Source: a virus
Virus record (IMG/VR): IMGVR_UViG_3300037572_000344
Coordinates: 1-26,594 of that record
Length of the DNA stretch: 26,594 bases
Reading direction: 5' to 3' (one strand)
Shown one piece after another: positions 25,029 through 26,594 of the stretch (position 1 is the first letter of the stretch; each line of letters opens with the position of its first letter). Under the pieces are notes generated by a model. It was not told the DNA's origin. It made no database searches and saw only the letters and a list, made by a program, of their open reading frames with translations. A program made the translations under genes and the position numbers.

Positions 25029-25232
25029 TTATTTTTCACTTAACGGTTGTATCGTTACTTTACGAAAATGCACACCACCCATGCTATGCAATACGCCAAT
25101 TACAGCCGTTAATATTGCAAAATATTCTGGCTCCATCAAAGGCATAAATAACGCTAAATTAGCATGTATCACCCAAACCAATTTCATTATATTGTTAAAA
25201 TTTATAGTCCTTGATTTTGATATAACGCTCAC
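25029..25232 (-). CDS. Small two-helix membrane protein, holin-like (67 aa)
   Basis: The start is a GTG at 25232 with AGAGG 7 bases upstream. An inner ATG (residue 16) has no comparable site. After a charged leader (SVISKSRTINFNN) two hydrophobic segments follow (about 16-34, KLVWVIHANLALFMPLM, and 37-55, YFAILTAVIGVLHSMGG), ending in a basic tail (HFRKVTIQPLSEK). The topology resembles a class II holin, but it lies far from the peptidase. It overlaps the membrane-anchor frame at 25195-25398 by 38 bases. It may work together with the exported protein upstream. Confidence 0.55.
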   Translation of the reverse strand: MSVISKSRTINFNNIMKLVWVIHANLALFMPLMEPEYFAILTAVIGVLHSMGGVHFRKVTIQPLSEK

Positions 25233-25398
25233 GTACCCACCTCTTTAATTGTTGCCATTTTAATGTAATCCATGCTGTTAATGATGCAAACAACGCAGCT
25301 ATGGCAGTGAGCCAATTGTTGCCGTCAACCCCTTCGGGCTGTTGGGGTTGGTCAGTCGCTTTACTATTGCAGTCACAACCTCCGGCGAGTCTATTGAT
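25195..25398 (-). other. Open -1 frame encoding a membrane anchor without its own start
   Basis: Between a TGA just above 25398 and a TAA at 25195-25197 the -1 frame relative to the 147-aa gene is open for 67 codons. Its end encodes WLTAIAALFASLTAWITLKW plus a basic tail (QLKRWVRERYIKIKDYKF). There is no ATG or GTG in the frame, and the only TTG lies within the helix without a ribosome site. The likely reading is a -1 frameshift fusion with the upstream secreted domain, programmed or due to an error in the sequence. Confidence 0.5.
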
Positions 25399-25742
25399 TC
25401 ACGATTGTCTGTATCTAATGCAGTAACACTGTAAATATATGTTGCATCAGATACATTACTCATATCGTAAACCTGTCTACATGCAGTATTGTTACTACCT
25501 GCTGCTGTCCTGGCTCCGTCTTTTGTCACATAAAAATTAACCTGTGCAATCTCATTAAGAGCCAGTGCTGTACCGTCTGTGCGAGCAATCGGGTACACAC
25601 ACTCAATCGTAAGTTGTTGCTGCTCTGGTAGTGACGGATCAATGTTTAACGTCACTGCAAATGCAGCTTTGTAAAATGCAAATGATGTAAACAGAATTAA
25701 TGCAAATAGGATTGATTGTACTATGTTTATTGATATTTTCAT
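25299..25742 (-). CDS. Exported protein with a fibronectin III-like fold (147 aa in the main frame)
   Basis: A clear Sec signal peptide (residues about 1-29: basic MKIS, hydrophobic SILFALILFTSFAF, cleavage after AFA) precedes a domain of about 110 residues. That domain resembles fibronectin III (VNFYVTKDGARTAAG, ATYIYSVTALDTDNRES, SPEVVTAIV). The main frame ends in NSPKGLTATIGSLP and stop. The overlapping -1 frame encodes a membrane helix and a basic tail, so a full product may be a membrane-anchored periplasmic protein. The ATG overlaps the stop of the preceding gene (ATGA), with GAGG 5 bases upstream. Exported phage proteins of this kind can act in superinfection exclusion or adhesion; neither is shown here. 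Confidence 0.65.
   Translation of the reverse strand: MKISINIVQSILFALILFTSFAFYKAAFAVTLNIDPSLPEQQQLTIECVYPIARTDGTALALNEIAQVNFYVTKDGARTAAGSNNTACRQVYDMSNVSDATYIYSVTALDTDNRESIDSPEVVTAIVKRLTNPNSPKGLTATIGSLP
25326..25350 (-). promoter_or_regulatory. Stem-loop in the frame-overlap region, possible frameshift stimulator
   Basis: Minus-strand arms CAACCCC and GGGGTTG (25344-25350 with 25326-25332) form a 7-base stem with an 11-base loop. About 8 bases upstream is TAAAG (…GTA AAG CGA), where a P-site slip AAG to AAA is possible. A G-run (25329-25332 on the complement) offers another slip point. No classical X XXY YYZ heptamer is present. Confidence 0.3.
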
Positions 25743-26062
25743 TTTAGCCTCGTTAGTGGTTTAATTGATTTGATGGGTTTTACGTGATTGACATTGAGTG
25801 TGTTATTACTTAAAACATCAAGTGACACCACATGAGTATATTTTTTTGTTTGAATATACCTTTTTATGACAATATTATTGTTATCAACAACATTCCCATT
25901 TTTTATTTTAATAGGCTGTAGTGATTTAGGACTTTTAATCCTCTTTGCATCTAATACAAAATGGACAATAGCGTTTTTATTTAAAACTCCATCTGTAAAA
26001 ATACGGCCATCATCATGTATGATAGTGTCATTCTGTGGGTTTGTGTGTTGCATAATTATCAT
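25739..26062 (-). CDS. Small basic protein of unknown function (107 aa)
   Basis: I do not recognise this protein. The start overlaps the stop of the BspA-like gene and the end overlaps the start of the exported 147-aa protein (both ATGA), so it is translated in a chain with its neighbours. The N-terminal part contains DGRIFTDGVLNKNAIVHFVL. The C-terminal part is Lys/Asn/Val-rich, with KNGNVVDNNNIVIKRYIQ and IKSIKPLTRLK. No signal peptide or membrane segment is present. An alternative start 4 codons downstream (MQHTNP) is possible. Confidence 0.6.
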   Translation of the reverse strand: MIIMQHTNPQNDTIIHDDGRIFTDGVLNKNAIVHFVLDAKRIKSPKSLQPIKIKNGNVVDNNNIVIKRYIQTKKYTHVVSLDVLSNNTLNVNHVKPIKSIKPLTRLK

Positions 26063-26594
26063 AATGCGCCCCCATCTGTTATTGTCCAGCTATTCGGGGG
26101 ATCTGTTAATACTAATCGTGCTGTTGTTTCAGTGTATTGTGCTGACCCGGCATGTAAATTTACCGCTGTTTGTAATGTAAGCAATGACCATGAGGCAAGT
26201 AACAAATCATAATTTGTATTTGAAAAATTAGATAGATTAAACATAGAACCCATATCAGTAACTGCGCTAACATTCCAGTTTGATACATCTGGGTTTGCTA
26301 CAGATGCCTCTCTAAACATATAACCCATATTAGTAACTGCGCTAACATTCCAGTTTGATACATTTGGGTTTGCTACAGATGCATTATAAAACATAGCACC
26401 CATATCAGTAACTGCGCTAACATTCCAGTTTGATACATCTGGGTTTGCTACAGATGCATTAAAAAACATAGCATACATATTAGTAACTGCGCTAACATTC
26501 CAGTTTGATACATTTGGGTTTGCTACAGATGCATTATAAAACATATAACCCATATTAGTAACTGCGCTAACATTCCAGTTTGATACATTTGGGT
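26059..26594 (-). CDS. BspA-like repeat protein, C-terminal part (partial, starts beyond right edge)
   Basis: The frame is open up to base 26594 and continues the repeat pattern there, so the N-terminus lies outside the window; the ATG at 26553 is internal to a repeat. At least four full repeats of 25 residues of the form SNWNVSAVT(N/D)MxxMFxxA and SVANP(D/N)V are seen, the BspA/DUF285 leucine-rich-like repeat. The C-terminus (LSNFSNTNYDLLLASWSLL, then FHAGSAQYTETTA-like and NSWTITDGGAL) is the usual capping region of this family. Members are surface proteins that bind host matrix or other cells; in a phage it would most likely be a tail-tip or cargo adhesin. It is transcribed before the exported 147-aa protein. 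Confidence 0.8.
   Translation of the reverse strand, partial: PNVSNWNVSAVTNMGYMFYNASVANPNVSNWNVSAVTNMYAMFFNASVANPDVSNWNVSAVTDMGAMFYNASVANPNVSNWNVSAVTNMGYMFREASVANPDVSNWNVSAVTDMGSMFNLSNFSNTNYDLLLASWSLLTLQTAVNLHAGSAQYTETTARLVLTDPPNSWTITDGGAL
26251..26594 (-). repeat. Near-identical 75-bp tandem repeats coding for BspA-like units
   Basis: The unit containing GTAACTGCGCTAACATTCC repeats every 75 bases (for example from 26251 and 26326), for about four and a half copies up to the window edge. Differences are few: cat versus cct type changes and TATCAG versus TATTAG. The copies are closer to each other at DNA level than needed to keep the protein, which suggests recent expansion or gene conversion. 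Confidence 0.85.

Noticed and set aside
26251-26594. Regular 75-bp repeats as a CRISPR array
   Set aside because: There are no variable spacers; the whole unit repeats and encodes a continuous BspA-like protein frame.
1-26594. tRNA genes, insertion sequences, integrase or attachment site
   Set aside because: None was seen on reading both strands. Without an integrase the window cannot tell a free phage from a prophage.

Overview
The window is part of the late (virion and lysis) region of a tailed phage or prophage. All convincing genes read leftward on the minus strand, closely packed and often joined by ATGA or TAATG overlaps. The pattern fits a short-tailed (podovirus-like) phage of a Gram-negative host. 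There is an N4 gp56/DUF4043-type major capsid protein, a scaffold, a DUF6682-like adaptor, a hub/nozzle-like tail protein, alanine- and glutamine-rich internal virion proteins, and an Rz/Rz1 spanin pair with a lipobox. No tape measure, tail tube, sheath or tail terminator gene is visible. The DNA is moderately AT-rich. The host cannot be named from the sequence, though spanins require an outer membrane. Terminase and portal are not in the window and may lie beyond the right edge.

Layout in the direction of transcription (right to left). (1) 26594-24493: a surface/adhesin block that starts inside a BspA-like repeat protein. It continues with a small protein, an exported 147-aa protein whose frame appears to continue by a -1 shift into a membrane anchor, a two-helix membrane protein and a small virion-like protein. 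(2) 24488-20708: two large fibre-like proteins built from duplicated Ig-like, jelly-roll/LamG-like and IPT/TIG-like modules. (3) 20679-19411: a lysis cassette with a 27-aa membrane peptide, an M15-like peptidase, a one-helix membrane protein (holin candidate) and overlapping Rz and Rz1. (4) 19283-16500: scaffold, major capsid protein and a small head protein, with a hairpin after the capsid gene and a strong terminator after the small head protein. (5) 16441-13172: connector block containing a tandemly duplicated adaptor gene, one copy carrying a large N-terminal beta-repeat extension. (6) 13162-11322: tail fibre plus a DUF4376-like fibre chaperone. (7) 11316-5779: tail hub/nozzle, a 67-aa protein, a cupin-like protein, two internal (ejection) proteins and a 93-aa protein, ending in a terminator.

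(8) 5652-1: one uninterrupted reading frame of at least 1884 codons that runs off the left edge. It is a giant polyvalent-type protein with a disordered acidic N-terminus, two hydrophobic segments, long charged linkers, LPD-like domains and a zincin motif HEWFH. Proteins of this kind are thought to be packaged in the virion and ejected into the host. It is the most interesting gene here, followed by the duplicated and fused adaptor, the apparent frameshift in the exported protein, and the near-identical 75-bp BspA repeats.
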